The notes: generated by a model not told the origin, from the letters alone. A stretch of 64,000 nt of DNA from Ceriagrion tenellum (GCA_963169105.1 OY720633.1:161401780-161465779), one strand, 5' to 3'. Shown: positions 37,551 to 48,448, counted from the first letter of the stretch. Numbers and translations are program-made.

Positions 37551-39220
37551 CGTGACCAAAATAAGCCCGTTCTGCGCATGACGTCACGTGGATTACAGAA
37601 GCAGAGGACGAGTAATTAAATGTATGGAGGTAGCCGGTGAAAGCCGTCATGTATGTTTTAACTTACGGAGACACAGGTCAATTGCATCAGTGGAAAATTG
37701 TTCGTAAGTTCAAGCATATACGCCAAGCTAACCGTACAATGGTCAATTTTTTACGGAAATTCCACTGTCGGAGTATATGACCCCCTTATGTTAAGTGACT
37801 CTGATATGTTAACACCACCGAAGAAACCATGGGAAGCCACGTTCGTGAGGCAAGAAATATCAACTTCATTAACTAGAGGTGAGGAAGCTCAGTAAAGAAT
37901 TATGCGTACAAGTAGGCAGCAACAGCTACCGAGCTTACATGTGTAAGAAAATGTTATTATCCCAATTATACCTACGTTGCAAAATTCAATAAAATTAGCA
38001 TTTCAATCGCTTAGAATCTTCTTCCGAAATGTATCTCAGGTAGCGTATATTGTATAAACAACTTTGACATTGCCTACACTAATAATTGGCAATCACTAAG
38101 TAATTGGATCAAGAGTAAAGAAGATTATATATAACCTCAATTAGCATTAAAGCGGCGATAAGTTATCGTATTCCCACAATGGCTACGAGCGTCAACAACA
38201 GTTGCCGTTCTTCTCTACCTTCGTTACGAACGACTTACTCATGTATGTCCAAGATACCAAGGTGGAACATGTGATCGGTTAACAAGAAGATGGGAATACC
38301 CTTCGTTTAGCCAGAAACATTATTTATTTACCTCGATGGATAAATTACTTGACTACCCCATCAATCAATCATAATGAAACCCACTCTTCCCGTCCGGTAA
38401 TAGGGAAGAAGGTAGACCTGTAGGTTATCAGTCGGGGAAACATATCAATGCAAAATTAAAGGATTACAAAAAACAGCGTAATGTCATAAACAACTTGAAA
38501 TAATTTTTGACCAGTTGATGCCAGACTCCTTAAATTTAAAGATCACCTTGTATGCATAAATATGAATTTATTTCTCATACATGAACCCATACAAATAATT
38601 GAACAGTAAGCAACAGCAATTGTAAAAGAAATTTTATATTTAATTCACGAAGATATAATTTCAAAATGAGACAAGAGGAAACTTCCAGTAACATAACCAT
38701 TTACAACCATTGAACTACATTGAAGAAGTTCTCCAGAAAGTTGTCAGTGCTGCAAGGGATAATGCCATCATGCAACATTGTCCTTAATCCTCGTCTCCAC
38801 AGAGTAACAGTAGACTAACCACGATGCTAAAAAAGTTGAATATTTATCAACATTCAAAAAATACAGTACGTAAGCAGTGGTCGCAGGACAATATCAAAAA
38901 AGTATACACCTCATAACACAGATAATAAGTCACTTAGGTGACCACACATCACAAGTTAAAGGAACACCAACACCATTACGAAAAATCTTTCCACAAATAA
39001 TTACCATAGAAACATGGGGACATGGAAATACAAGGAACGTGCCTGACAAAAAATCTTACATTAGAGAATCTAAAGGTTAAAATGTAAACACACACCACAT
39101 CGAATAATGTAAAGAGATACTTAGCTGATTCAAAAATAAGTTCTGTTGAAGGCATCCGCGGGGCTTTGATGGAGGTTGATTCCTTTTTCCGGGTTTTCCG
39201 CCGCGTTGGTTCATGCTTGG

Positions 39221-39262
39221 GGACGATATTTCGCCGGCTGTCCTGCTGGCTTCCTCAGGTCC
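39221..39262 (-). ncRNA. Hammerhead-like ribozyme core, left arm
   Basis: Exact reverse complement of the right-arm core, so all paired and core positions are the same on the minus strand. Because the arms are inverted, a transcript through the whole element would contain one sense and one antisense copy, able to pair as a 96-bp hairpin instead of folding as two ribozymes. Confidence 0.55.
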
Positions 39263-39305
39263 ATGTAAGTTACATGGACCTGAGGAACCACAACGATGGT
39301 TACAT

Positions 39306-39347
39306 GGACCTGAGGAAGCCAGCAGGACAGCCGGCGAAATATCGTCC
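39306..39347 (+). ncRNA. Hammerhead-like ribozyme core, right arm
   Basis: Helix I strands GGAC (39306-39309) and GTCC (39344-39347) pair perfectly. CTGAGGA (39310-39316) fits the CUGANGA core. After one extra A, helix II is GCCAGC (39318-39323) with GCCGGC (39330-39335), five pairs and one A-C mismatch around a six-base loop. GAAA is at 39336-39339. The next four bases, with A39339, read A-T-A-T before C39343, a self-complementary helix III with no loop, so cleavage would need two molecules. Hammerheads with a minimal helix III acting as dimers are known from Penelope-like retroelements. The extra base before helix II departs from the textbook hammerhead. Activity is untested. Confidence 0.55.
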
Positions 39348-39989
39348 CCAAGCATGAACCAACGCGGCGGAAAACCCGGAAAAAGGAATCAACCTCTGAT
39401 TCAAAAATAATCTTACAGAAATATATTTCAGCACTTAGACGCATCGCTTGAAGACAATTATTCCAATATTTGAACTGAAACAAAAAATAAGAAAAAACAT
39501 AAATGGATAATGGAAATCTTAACCAATACTATTGCAAACATTGTATTGATCAATTTCAAGAAATAGCATTCACCTACATAACTATAAATGGGAATAAAAA
39601 TAGTAACAAAAACAAAAGGGTAATGTTTCATAACCATCCACCGCAGATATTCTGAGAAAATAAGACGACTGGCACAACCTCTCATTTCAAAAATGTTGAC
39701 AAATAGAATAACATTACTTTCTCTTGGGTCAAGTCACGTAGCCAAGAAATGTCAGGCTTCTAGAATTAATTGGAACGACAGCATTAGACTTTAGTATCAT
39801 CCACTGAAGGAAAAATAACATATAAATCAATTCACAGCACAGCATTTACCTGTATCATTAATTCTCATCACTTGATTGAAAGGCACAATTCTTATCCTCT
39901 TGACCATTTGGATATATTACGCATTCCGAATTTAGATGTACCCAACTAACACCAAAGTTTTATTCCTGGTGCACTTCAATAAAACCACC

Positions 39990-40535
39990 ACTACTCCTAT
40001 GGAAAGAAAAGTATCATAGATTTCCAAAACATAACATGATTGCTTATCAGAAAGATAAAACAAAATATTAAGAAAAAAATTAACAATAGCTACAACTTAA
40101 TTCTTGGCCATCTCATTCCAATAACAGCTATTGCCGAAAATGCATACTCAGTGACGCTTATTCCCCTCTTCAAATCAGAGTAATGTTACCTACTACTGAT
40201 TTATATGCATTGAATGTAAAGCAAAGTTGGTTTCCCAGTTTGAATAGGTGAAACTTTGTACTGATCCTAGGAAAGAAAATTATTCAATAATTAAATACTG
40301 AAATTGATAATGTGTCAGAAATGTAGTGAGATCACAATGACATTACACAAATTTACAATGCTTACAACTTTTGCCTCGATCATGCGTTTCCAATAGTAGT
40401 GAATTCCAAGAATGCATACTCAATGAGGCATATTCTCCTCTTCAAATCAGAGGAATGTTACCTACTACTGATTTATATGCATTGAATCTAAAGCAACGCT
40501 GGATTCCCAGTTTGAATAAGTGAAACTCTCTTCTC
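39990..40535 (+). repeat. Two-unit diverged tandem duplication, about 270-bp period
   Basis: The clearest shared part starts AATGCATACTC (40139 and 40411) and includes TGTTACCTACTACTGATTTA followed by a shared ATGCATTGAAT and CCCAGTTTGAATA. The offset is about 272 bp. Sequence before this (GGAAAGAAAA at 40001 and 40269) is also shared, so the unit is likely near 270 bp. It lies inside the P-like element. Confidence 0.7.
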
Positions 40536-41266
40536 ACGTATTCTATTCTATAGCATTATAATCATCTAAAAGAGAGTCAACTAGCTTTCTCTTCACTCTA
40601 ACATCATGTCTTTCCCTCCACTTATGAGAATGTCCTTTTTCTCCCGTTGACGCCGGTAAATACTCCGAGGGCACAGTGTCTTCCTTCAATTGCCTGCTTT
40701 TCTTTGAAGAATAGTTTCAAAGTTGCTGCTGCAAACATTTATAAAAATCATTCTCTTCAAAATGAACTGAGAAAATTCGGGCTGAAAATATAAGAGCAAT
40801 CATTGGGGAAACAAACGTAGTTTTTACATGATGAACTTCAACTCGGATACACGTGGGTGGAATGAATTTTCACACATGTAATGACAAAAAATTATTTCAT
40901 GATGGTCAAATATGTGCTACAGAAAAGCTAAAATATTTAAAACATCAATAGAAATTATATCACCGTTATCAGCATCAAAACTGTCCCGCCTCCGGCAGGC
41001 GTGTATTCACTTCGTCCGCACTGCTCTCTCAGCAGGAAATTGGAAAAACCTCAGCCTCTCTATTCCATTCCTTGAAGGAATTATTGCATCCAAATACTGC
41101 AAAATGAGATATTTTCAGTTATTTGGGGACTAAGACTTCAACAAAACACTTAAAAACTAAGGATTAAGCACGTCAGTAACACTAAAACATCCAGGTTATC
41201 CTCCACTTGTAATCCGCATTACATCACAGGTTCGACCACAGTGATATATCGTATCGACCATGATGC

Positions 41267-41298
41267 GGAACGACCTACCTTGTATTAGTACTACCACG
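41267..41298 (-). repeat. P-like element right terminal inverted repeat
   Basis: On the minus strand starts CGTGGTAGTACTAATACAAG and runs into GTAGGTCGTTCC. Confidence 0.65.
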
Positions 41299-41383
41299 TT
41301 TCACACGACGTGAAACAATGACACACTGAGATGAAGAATGAATCGGTCGCCATTTGTTTTTGCAAAATTGGCAGCAAGGTCAT

Positions 41384-41480
41384 GTGGACACGCCGACGAA
41401 ATCCGAGGCAACCGAAGAAAACCGTAACAATTTTTCGCGGAAAAATCAGCGAAAACAGGAACCGTCGATAGGTTAACGGA
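41384..41480 (+). repeat. Diverged copy of the 39-kb repeat family (partial)
   Basis: GCCGACGAAATCCGAGGCAA followed by CCGAAGAAAACCG resembles the second half of the arm at 39331-39385 and the copy at 41936. The CTGANGA half is not recognisable. Lies just outside the right end of the P-like element. Confidence 0.35.
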
Positions 41481-41935
41481 AACCGAGGTAATGGTGAATA
41501 TATATTGTGGGTTATCTCATGGTAGTGAGTGATACCGTGATGCATAGGCTACTGTTTTATTCCCAGATGTCAAGGTCAACTATGCCTGGAGTTTGATACG
41601 CATCACACAACGAAAGGCGCTTTTCCAGTATGCATAGAGATTCGGCTTTGCCATAACAGTTGACGAATTGTAGTAGCTTTACGTTAGTAGGATATCGAAA
41701 ACGTATTATTATGATAACACAAACGAATCAGACAGCTTTTGAGGCAAAAATTGAATTTGTAAACGATGACATATAAATGTTAACATCTGGGCCTCTTAGA
41801 AAGCTATCTTGAAGCATTCCGACTTCCGATTTTGAAGGGTTCCGACCACCGGTGAAACCATTCCGACTTCTGGATTCTCCTCCATTTGGTGGGCTATATT
41901 TCCTCCATTAATATCCCTGAAGGCTCTTATAACCT

Positions 41936-42012
41936 GGACCTGAAGAAATCTGCAGGATAGCCGACGAAATCCAATAGAACGACTCGGCGAAAAACCGGCA
42001 AACCGGGTTATC
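41936..42012 (+). repeat. Diverged copy of the 39-kb hammerhead-bearing repeat
   Basis: GGACCTGAAGAAATCTGCAG, then GATAGCCGACGAAATCC, then GACTCGGCGAAAAACCGG follow the 39306-39380 arm in order. The CTGAAGA core and GAAA are kept. In helix II one C-G pair of the 39 kb copy is replaced by T-A (41949 with 41964), a compensatory change. The TATCG around the expected cleavage site is deleted (GAAATCC), so this copy should be inactive. It ends about 70 bp before the Tigger element. Confidence 0.55.
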
Positions 42013-42611
42013 GCCCCGACAACAAAAGTCAGCGGAAACCCACGTCAAAAATTTCTTGCTGACATGTCTTATTGTTTTGAAATACATTGAAACCCCTCTT
42101 AATGACCACTCCTATCCAGCGACCACCCCTCTTAGCGGACGGTGTTCTTCGGAACCGATTGTAATGCCCGTATTGTCACCCCTATTTAATATTAATTTGT
42201 TTATTACCCCTATTCAAAGACCACCCCTCACCCCGACCAACGACCACTACTTCGACGGGAATTTCCCTCTCGTAGGCGACCAAAACCTGAGGTTTTCCCA
42301 GAACCTGGGAATCGGATCAACCTACTATGCCAGTCGACGGTCTAAATATAGCCAGCCTATGTGTATCTGCACACACCAGAACAATACGATCGTTGAGGAT
42401 AACGACCCCCTCCTTACGGCTGGATCCCCTTCGCGGAAAGGGTCCGTGAGCTTCACCCTCTCTACAGGGGATCTATTTTGTGCGTTTGGAACGCTAAAAC
42501 ATTAGTAAAGAATGAGTCAGTAAGCCGTTTTGTGGGAAACACTGTCACTTCATATTTTAATCGTTGCAGTTCTCTTTGAGTGACAGTATATGAACGATCT
42601 CCGAGTAGAAG

Positions 42612-44145
42612 ATGTCGAAGAGAATTTGTTTGAGTTTAGAGGATAGAGTTCGAGTTATCAGAGAACGAGATAAAGGAACATCTGAGAGGAGGTTAGCGGA
42701 TCTGTTCAAGTGTGGGAAAACCCAAATAAACGGAATTATAAAATCTAGGGGCGATATTTTGCTGCTGAATTTGGTGATGAAGATTTCGTGGCTAGCAATG
42801 GCTGGCTTGAACGATTTCGTGTACGGCATACGAAATACAGATTCACCAGATATTCCGCCTTCCGTGGAATATCTGGTGAATCTGGAGACGTAATGAGGAA
42901 GTGTGCTGTGATTGGAAGGTTAGACTTCCATCGACTGTCAGTTCCCGAAAACAGCAGCATATATTTAATATGGACGAAAGTGGGCTATTTTTCCGTACTT
43001 TGCCATCTAAATCTCTGACACTTAAGACAGAGCAGTGAAAGGGTGGAAAGCTGGCCAAAGAACGATTGACTGTATGCTTTTGTGTGAGCGCTGATGGAGA
43101 AAAAGAGGTACCTCTGGTGATAGGGAAGTCTCTTTGGCCGAGATGCTTCAAGAACACGGATATGACCAAGTTGGGTATATCTTAGCATTCTAACTGTAAG
43201 GCATGGATGACTTCAATGATTTTTTAAGATTGGCTTAGGAGGTTTGATAAAAAGATGAGGCAGCAAAATCGCAACATATGCTTGTTATTTGACAGTGCTA
43301 CGTGTCACGCCCATCACATCAAGCTGACCAATGTCCAATTGCAGTTTTTCCCACCCAATACCAAATCAAAATTACAACCTCTAGACCAAGGCATTATTCA
43401 GACATTCAAATTCAAATACAGAAAGCGGATGATGCAACATTTGATTGCACGGATGGATGAAGTTGCGACTGCGTCAAATTTAGCGAAGAGGATAACAGTG
43501 AGTGACGCTGTGTCATGGGTGCTTTCTGCATGGAAAGGTGTTGAATGTAAAACGATTGTGAGGTGTTTTCAACAGTGTGATTTTTTCGACCCTGTCAGTG
43601 AAGAGGAATTCGAAGAGATGCCATCAGATGATGAGAAAGTATTGGCTCGAGCTGCAGGGTTTGGGTACAACCAAACGGTAACTGAGGAGGATAACCGCCC
43701 CGATTACTTTGATGACTTCAGCGGTGATTGGGAGGACTCCATGCAAAAAGAAGCAACAGGTAGGATTTTTATGACCAAATGGCATAATTTATTCCAATAT
43801 TTCAATGCAAGTTCGTCCATTAGTCACATTTTTTCATATCTCTTTCCCTGTGGCGTTGTTTTATAAGGAACCATATCTGAAGATGAAGATGATTCAGACA
43901 CAATAGAATCAACCGAAGAACCGAATTTGAGAGCTCTGGAAGCACTTTCAATCATAGAGAGGTGTCATAATTCAGTAAAAAGTACCAATTTCACGGAAGA
44001 GAAAAATAATGAACTATTTACCGAACTAAAATATGTCTTTGAAAATGAAATTGAAAAACAAAAGTGCAAAGGCCTAAAGCAAACTTCTATACGAAAGTTT
44101 TTTTTCGCCTCAAAGTGGGCAGCATCAGTAGTAAGAAGACGTTGA
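42612..44145 (+). pseudogene. Tigger-like transposase (DDD, pogo family), frameshifted
   Basis: The frame from 42612 opens with a CENP-B/pipsqueak-type helix-turn-helix (L-S-L-E-D-R-V-R-V-I ... L-A-D-L-F-K-C-G-K-T-Q-I-N). After frame changes near 42770, N-G-W-L-E-R-F-R-V-R-H belongs to the second DNA-binding domain. Catalytic aspartates are readable: N-M-D-E-S-G (codon 42973), L-L-F-D-S-A (43291) and L-Q-P-L-D-Q-G (43384), with 30 residues between the last two, as in pogo elements (DD30D). Frameshifts and stops between 42890 and 43255 break the core; one stop falls at 43864. The last frame (43927-44145) ends in an acidic/basic tail with Q-T-S-I-R-K-F-F (44080-44103), which fits a PCNA-interacting box. 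The start at 42612 is chosen because M-S-K-R precedes the first domain directly. Confidence 0.8.
42838..42884. repeat. 19-bp perfect inverted repeat inside the transposase
   Basis: Arms 42838-42856 and 42866-42884 are exact reverse complements around a 9-base loop. The right arm encodes the G-I-S-G-E-S phrase expected at this place in the protein; the left arm looks like an inverted extra copy. Confidence 0.8.
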
Positions 44146-44732
44146 TTATTTTTGTAATTATTTATATGTGTGCGCAGTCAGGATCCAATTTTAGAGCTTC
44201 CATTTTTATTTAAATTGTTGATTTATGTAACAGTTCCGACGGATTTCAGACCGTTTATTTCTATCCCTCGCAGGTCCCAAACTACGATATGTTCTAACCT
44301 TATAAGTCAGAGTGATAATATGTATTTTTTCCAAATTCAGTAAAATTCCTACTATGTATGTTGGTGCAATAATATAGTATTGATTTATAAATAGCATTTT
44401 CGCGAATATCATGTGCCTACTCATCTCTATAGTACATTGTATTTTGTAATAAGATTCCTGTGCGATATAATTATGCTGTGCGGACATATAATATAAATTA
44501 AATTACTCTGTGTATGAAATTTCTTAGAAATTCACTAATCGCAATAAAGCAAATACGATTTGTGTAGTCTAAAGTAAATCGAAACCTCGGTAGTTTCTCA
44601 ATATTTAAAAATTTAAGTGCCTGCTCACACTTACGCTGAAAGAAAAACAATCCATTCAGGCACCCGTACCCCTCTTGAACGACTATTTTTTACCGGAACC
44701 GACAGTGATGGCTTAATACAGGTTTCAATGTA

Positions 44733-46860
44733 TGTACTTCGTTAAAATATAAATACTGTTGATAGATTTCATCAGAAATATGTCAAAATTTGGCATTTAT
44801 TGAAGGTGTCCAAATTTATTTTGGGCACAATCGTGTTTCACTACATAGTATATGCAGAGCTGTGCATAACATATCTGGAAATTATCTTTAATTACGGTCC
44901 TATTTCACGCTTCATAAGCTACATGGCTTCCTTTCCACTCTTCAGTATTATCCCTTATTATTAGCGTTATTCTTTTAATTTTCTCATAATATTTCAATGA
45001 AAATTTCCTCTACTTTAGCGTCTCTTTGAGCATTTTTCTTCGGGTGTTCATCGCCTTTACTTTACCTGATTCTTTTTGCTGTACTAACTTGGTTTCATTA
45101 AATTTTTTTCTTCACGGTATATTCACCCGTATTTATTTATCCATCAAGTAGAACTGAGGAGATAAGGGATCAAAATTAGCGTATTGGTAGAATGCCATAG
45201 TGCGTAGGACGTACACGTCTACCAGCATATCGGTCAGTGTCTCTGGTGATGATGAATTATATGTTCTGCATAGATTAAGTGGCAAGCCACATCAATATGT
45301 CCTAGTCTCGGATCTGCCTTGGCAGAATCTATGTAACGCGTTGTCTTCCCTGCTGGAGATTTGGTCGTCACTTTTGGCACATTTTTATGAAACTAAAGCC
45401 AATTAATACACTACACCTGCTTTCATCATTCTATTTCACATGACTAATCATGGCGCTTCATCTTTGAAGATATTTTTAAATAATCCTCCTCGAGGGTAAT
45501 TGCGTTACAGACTACATACTAAACAATGCAATATGTATAAGGAGCAGAGGTATAGCACTGCTATAAGTAACGGCCAACATTCGAACTAACAGGAAACTTA
45601 CGGGACACGGCGGGAGCAATGTTACCTGTCATTATTGAATGCTCTTCTCAGCGACCCTCTACTATGAGGTCAGACCGAACGGTTAATTGCATCAGATTAT
45701 TGATAACTTGACATGAAAGTTATCGATGGAAAAATGTATAAAATTCGGCTTTCATGTCAGGAAAATATTCAAACTGGGAATATGAAACTGAGCCTTAATA
45801 AAACATTTTAATGGTTTAAATGTACTTACATGTAAAACTTTGTAGAGTTTCATTTGACGAAATCCAGCTTTTTAACCAAAGAATCGTATATAAAACATTT
45901 GTTTCGAATGTTCAAGTTTAAGTTTCAATCATATGGGTTGGTTGCTGTGTCAATGATCTCACATTTTAATCCAGAAACGTCAAAATTAAGGAGTGGGAAG
46001 AAGGACATGGAATGGTAACAAGCGAGAATCGATCGTTCGATATCAAAGCGCAGATATGTGATACGGAGATGAAAAATGGAGTTGATAATTACAGAAACAA
46101 AAGTCATCGAGCTATCGGTTATACTTAGCGTTTTTACATTCCGTAAAATGTGTTCTATTCTCTCTAAGTGGTTACTATATTTGAATATGACTCCAAATAT
46201 ATCAAATACGAAACCTTAACTGTGTGTCCAGCATATTTAGTTTGTTCCAACATTAGATTTTAATCTTAAAAACTTCATAGTTTTGGGCATTTAAATACCC
46301 TAGAATATACCTCTTGGAAATGTGCATGCCCGGTAAATACGGATTATAATTCATCTCCCAAAAATTCAATCATTTACTGGCATTAGACAATCAAGGAGAT
46401 TTAGCTCTCCTAACCAATAATTTCAAATTTCTTTAATAGCAATTAAAATCATGAGATAATTTATTTTAAAAGTGTGTTAAAGGAAATGCCGTGCATTTTA
46501 ATAAAATCATAAAATGTATTTTGCCTATTATTTTAAGATAGAATTTGGTTTAATAATATAATAGTATATAGTAGACATGTGAAATGACAACGAACCTAAC
46601 AGAAGCATCCAGTATTTTTTTTACTCTTTTATATCTCGAATCGACCGTGACTACCTTCCGGAAAAATTCCTTATGGAGAAACAAAAAGTCCTCCAATACG
46701 TGAAGGAAGGCAAAGATTGTATTGCGAACGCGTTTTGTAGGGTGCTCGAAGATAGAAAAACTTTCAGAGGGAAGTTTTTTCTTCAGAATTTACCTGCTCT
46801 CATAACTCGTTCCGATCATAGAATTCCTTTTCTCTGGGAATTTATTTTTACGAAGCTAGA
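44733..46860. other. No gene seen
   Basis: AT-rich DNA. A tRNA-like phrase near 45181 lacks a B box. No supported frame. Confidence 0.45.
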
Positions 46861-47650
46861 CGTCGTGCCATCCGTCACTTGGCATCCATTCCGCCGCTCG
46901 TCGCCTCTCGTGTCCGGATTCCTTCACCTCCGAGTGGGGAGGTGGGGTGGCGGGATGAGGAGCATATTCCCCCACCCCCATATTTCTCTCCACAACCCCC
47001 TCTCACCCGTCGATCACACCGAGGGGAGAGATGCAGGAAGCTCGTGGACGCGTAAACAGTCGGATGGAGAAAGGAAATATAAACCCAGGCCGCCGCCCCA
47101 TTCCCTCTCCTAGGATGCGTTCGTCCCGCAAGTGCCTCGGCATCTGCCTCCCGGAATATTTCGCGCATCTGTTTTCATCCTTTCCCTGTCCTCTCTCCCT
47201 CTCTCTCCGCCTCCCTGCCCTCTCACATCCCCATTTCATTTTCACTCCCGAGGAGAGACTTCGGATTCGAGACGGTTGGGGGCCAGAACTTCGAACGCTC
47301 GCGATTTCCACTCTCTTTTTTTCCTTACTCCTCAATCCTCTCTTTATTCCTTTTCAGTCATCGAAATCGTCGTACCTCCGCGGGACGACACCGAAACTCA
47401 CATAATATCCCGCGATGATTTTATCTCCATACCTTTTCTTTCCCCCCACCTCTCCACCCCCTGGCCTCGGTCCCCCTCTCCCCCATCTGAATATTTCCAC
47501 CTTGCCGTCCCCCTCTTACTTCCCAACACCTCTTTCATCCCTTTTACTCACTCCCCTCTACTCCCAACGACCGTTCCCTTCGATCATATTACCCTTTCGT
47601 CTTTCTCCGCGGCGCCATTGAGGGGTAAACTCTCGCGATGGATTTCTAAA
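46861..47650. other. Pyrimidine-rich GC island
   Basis: The plus strand is C/T-rich (CCTCTCTCCCTCTC, CCCCCACC) from about 46960 to 47640. Frames up to 194 codons overlap in several phases, all S/P/L/H-rich with no domain. I treat them as composition artefacts. Confidence 0.4.
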
Positions 47651-48444
47651 AAAAAAAATAATAATTTTATCGGGATTCACGGGTGCAGCAAAAATTCTGC
47701 CGTGGAAACAGTATAAAAAGATGCATTCGCCGTTGGTTTGGAAGGCGTGCGCGTTATTTCTATGGAAGACGCCGAAACTCCATATTTCGTGATGTATGTG
47801 TATTTTCCATCATGCCAAAATATTCCTTCGTCCTGCTATCCTTTGGTTATGGATTACGGAAGACTGCTTCTCATGGCTCCAATTTTATTTAGTTTTAAAC
47901 ACATCCTCAGAAACGAAGATACACAGATGAATAATGTAACATCATTGGCTCCATTTAATATCTCTCACCTACTTCTTTAGAAGGTCGCCATCCCCGGGGA
48001 GGTTTCTGTCCTTTTTCAAGAAGCTCATTAACATGTTTTTAATATCATATTTATGGCAGGTAATTTTTGATATTTTGGCATCCATTTGCCTAATACTTTA
48101 AATAATTTATGGCTTTGTATATTTGAGTGATGAACTTTTATATTTTTGGCATTATTTATCTATTATTTGCTCCAGAGTAACTTTTACAAGAGTTGACCCA
48201 AACTAGGGAGCGTCCAAGATAATTTCGCAGTTAACAGTTGGAAATGTAGCCAATCAGTTAACATGTCCAGAGCCGTTTGGGGAGTAAAATCATGTGATTG
48301 AAGAATCAATAATTGTGGCTTTTGTTTAGATCGTAAGATATTAAAACATTGTCTGATTTAAACCTATTTCCAAAATAAATCAGTACATTTCAACTGCGCT
48401 CTCTTAGATGACTTAAGGCTGCCGATAAATAGATTTACATTTAT
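47651..48444. other. No gene seen
   Basis: AT-rich, ends at the target duplication of the next element. Confidence 0.45.
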
Positions 48445-48448
48445 AGGT

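Larger units (their letters stand above)
39125..39410 (-). mobile_element. Palindromic element with two hammerhead-like cores and 15-bp target duplications
   Basis: A 256-bp insert (39140-39395) lies between perfect copies of CTGATTCAAAAATAA (39125-39139 and 39396-39410). It has a one-sided 33-bp tail (39140-39172), then two 96-bp arms (39173-39268 and 39300-39395) that are exact reverse complements, around a 31-bp loop. The loop repeats the first 17 bases of the right arm. Each arm contains GGAC-CTGAGGA, a helix II hairpin, GAAATATC and GTCC, the order of a hammerhead ribozyme. The tail read on the minus strand has CGCGGATGCCTTCAACA, close to the tail of the 2.3 kb element. It has no coding capacity. 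I assign sense to the minus strand because in the coding Penelope-like element at 58-59.8 kb the tail lies at the 3' end. Perfect arms imply recent insertion or ongoing correction. Confidence 0.75.
37511..41306. mobile_element. P-superfamily DNA transposon, non-autonomous
   Basis: The ends at 37519 and 41298 are inverted repeats. Over the outer 25 positions, 19 match without gaps and the inner block CAAGGTAGGTCGTTCC is identical. Flanking 8-mers GTTCACAC (37511-37518) and TTTCACAC (41299-41306) agree at 7 of 8, and an 8-bp duplication is the rule for P elements. The left end, TATGAT...AATAACACAAGGT...GGTC, closely follows the known Drosophila P-element terminus (ATGAT...AATAACATAAGGTGGTC). 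Similarity continues inward: TGACGTCACGTGGATTACA on the left against TGATGTAATGCGGATTACA on the right (minus strand). The 3.78-kb interior has no THAP domain or transposase and only short frames, so it could not mobilise itself. It carries the palindromic insert at 39.1-39.4 kb and a tandem duplication at 40.0-40.5 kb. Confidence 0.65.
42083..44732 (+). mobile_element. Tigger/pogo-type DNA transposon, complete ends
   Basis: The element spans 42085-44730 (2646 bp) between TA dinucleotides (42083-42084, 44731-44732), the target site of the Tc1/mariner-pogo superfamily. Terminal inverted repeats begin CATTGAAACC on both ends (right end on the minus strand) and remain similar for about 18 bases. 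The left subterminal region repeats GACCACYCCT/GACCACCCCT motifs (near 42103, 42122 and 42219), plausible transposase-binding sites. It encodes one broken transposase on the plus strand. Confidence 0.8.

Noticed and set aside
45175..45240. tRNA-like head at 45.2 kb
   Set aside because: Only an A-box-like phrase; no B box at the right distance.
46673..47113. 146-codon plus frame
   Set aside because: Begins plausibly (M-E-K-Q-K-V-L) but runs into the GC island with low-complexity sequence and shows no domain.
47132..47716. 194-codon plus frame
   Set aside because: Pyrimidine-rich island artefact, with competing frames in other phases.
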